A stretch of 6,907 nt of DNA from an uncultured Eubacteriales bacterium (lineage in GTDB: Bacteria; Bacillota; Clostridia; Lachnospirales; Anaerotignaceae), in the NCBI GenBank assembly GCA_959604475.1, contig CAUHBX010000050.1:1-6907 (forward strand), written 5' to 3'. Positions within the stretch are counted from its first letter, which is position 1. Each line of letters starts with the position of its first letter. Shown one piece after another: positions 5,875 through 6,907 of this stretch. The position numbers were made by a program, and so were the translations under genes. Below the pieces are notes generated by a model. That model was not told where the DNA came from. It saw only the letters and a list, made by a program, of their open reading frames with translations, and made no database searches.

Positions 5875-6907
5875 GTGGATAAATTGACATTCAGAGGCAA
5901 AAAACGCCTTTTTATAGCTCTTACGGTATTTTTGGCGGCCCTTGTTGTTTTAAGTATAAGGGTAGGCTACCTGATGCTGACAAAGGCGGATGAGTATCAG
6001 TCACAGGCCTATGAACAGCAGACAAGAGACAGACTAATAACTCCAAAGAGGGGCAGCATACTTGACAGAAACGGCGTAGGCATGGCTGTAACTGAGTCGG
6101 TAAGCGCAGTTTCAGTTATTCATGCCCAGGTGGAAAATCAGGAAGAAACGGCAACGGCCCTGTCTGAGATACTGGAATTGGATTACAATGATGTTTTGGA
6201 GGATATTCAAGAAAGGGTTGCGCTTAAACGCATTAAAACAAAGGTTGACAATGAAACAGCAGCTAAGATACGTGCTCTTGACCTTCCAGGAGTTATAATT
6301 GACGAAGATGTTGAACGTACATATCCATACTCAACATTGGCTGCCAACGTTATTGGCTTTGTTGGAAAGGACAATCAGGGGATAATTGGCCTTGAAAGCA
6401 AATATGAGGATTATCTTAAAGGACAGGCAGGAAAGATACTTACCCAGACTGACTCAAAGGGACTGCGTGTCAGCGATGCAGAGGAAAGAGTGGAGCCTGT
6501 TAATGGCGATAACCTTGTTACAAGTATTGATGTGGTGATACAACAGTATGCAGAACAGGAAATTCAGGCTGCAGTGGAGGCTAAAGGCGCAAAAAGCGGA
6601 CTTATCATAGTGATGAACCCCCAAAATGGAGAACTGTATGCGATGGCTAATTACCCATCGTTTGACTTAAATGACCCGTTCACAATAAATGATGAGGAAT
6701 TGGCTGCGATGTGGGATACATTTACCGCTGAAGAAAAGAACAACTACTTGAACCAGATGTGGAGAAATAAAGCGATAAACGATACATACGAGCCTGGAAG
6801 TACATTTAAAATAGTAACGGCCTCCGCTGGACTTGAGGAAGGCGTAATAACGCCGGAAAGCACGTTCAACTGTTCAGGCTCGCTAACCGTTGGGGGAAGG
6901 CAGATAA
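5875..6907 (+). CDS. Second class B penicillin-binding protein, SpoVD/FtsI-like (3' partial)
   Basis: The frame is open to the window edge, giving 344 residues. It shows a basic cytoplasmic start (KKR at 9-11), one membrane anchor (about 12-33), the dimerization-domain motif RGSILDRNG (59-67) and the start of the transpeptidase domain with the nucleophile motif STFK at 309-312 inside EPGSTFKI. The SxN and KTG motifs and any PASTA domain would lie beyond the window. It is a paralog of the PBP upstream: both share, for example, QQYAEQ, VMNP..GE.YAMA.YPSF and a similar spacer before the active serine. Position after a pbpB-like gene equals spoVD in B. subtilis, where SpoVD makes spore cortex; a vegetative FtsI role is equally possible here. 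I prefer the GTG at 5875 because GGGA (5862-5865) lies nine bases upstream; an in-frame ATG at 5866 has that element almost touching it. Confidence 0.92.
   Translation, partial: MDKLTFRGKKRLFIALTVFLAALVVLSIRVGYLMLTKADEYQSQAYEQQTRDRLITPKRGSILDRNGVGMAVTESVSAVSVIHAQVENQEETATALSEILELDYNDVLEDIQERVALKRIKTKVDNETAAKIRALDLPGVIIDEDVERTYPYSTLAANVIGFVGKDNQGIIGLESKYEDYLKGQAGKILTQTDSKGLRVSDAEERVEPVNGDNLVTSIDVVIQQYAEQEIQAAVEAKGAKSGLIIVMNPQNGELYAMANYPSFDLNDPFTINDEELAAMWDTFTAEEKNNYLNQMWRNKAINDTYEPGSTFKIVTASAGLEEGVITPESTFNCSGSLTVGGRQI

Overview
The window is part of a division and cell wall (dcw) cluster from a Gram-positive bacterium, most likely a member of Clostridia (Lachnospiraceae or a relative). The gene order mraZ - rsmH - ftsL - PASTA-type class B PBP - second class B PBP matches Bacillus subtilis mraZ-rsmH-ftsL-pbpB-spoVD. 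Further support comes from the AT-leaning coding sequence, strong AGG/AGA use for arginine, GGAGG-type ribosome binding sites, GTG/TTG starts and T-rich intrinsic terminators. The family and order assignment is an inference; no rRNA gene is present.

Layout, all on the + strand. Positions 1-206 hold the 3' end of an unrecognised gene. A predicted promoter (219-247) then leads to lgt (280-1164), the prolipoprotein diacylglyceryl transferase, closed by a clear intrinsic terminator (1187-1216). The 148-base leader that follows carries a promoter (1243-1271) and, directly downstream, a 10-bp-periodic array of TGGTG-like repeats that looks like a MraZ operator. Then come mraZ (1365-1793), rsmH (1818-2753), an ftsL-like gene (2780-3340) and a class B penicillin-binding protein (from 3366) with small gaps of about 25 bases. 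That PBP gene is split by a frameshift near 5026-5039: the catalytic part ends early at 5039, while the end of the transpeptidase fold and two PASTA domains continue in another frame to 5739. A hairpin terminator (5743-5779) and a short AT-rich spacer with a possible promoter precede a second, paralogous class B PBP (5875 to beyond the window edge). This gene is open to the end of the window.

Together the genes couple envelope assembly and division. MraZ is the cluster's transcriptional regulator and RsmH a 16S rRNA methyltransferase. FtsL is a small bitopic divisome scaffold, and the PBPs crosslink septal or sporulation peptidoglycan. Lgt is a separate membrane enzyme for lipoprotein maturation, transcriptionally insulated from the cluster by its terminator.

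I found no mobile element, CRISPR array, tRNA/rRNA or evidence of an undescribed system. The most notable signals are the frameshift in an otherwise well-preserved PBP gene, the MraZ-box-like array, the terminator between the tandem PBPs, and smaller points in the lgt leader and protein.
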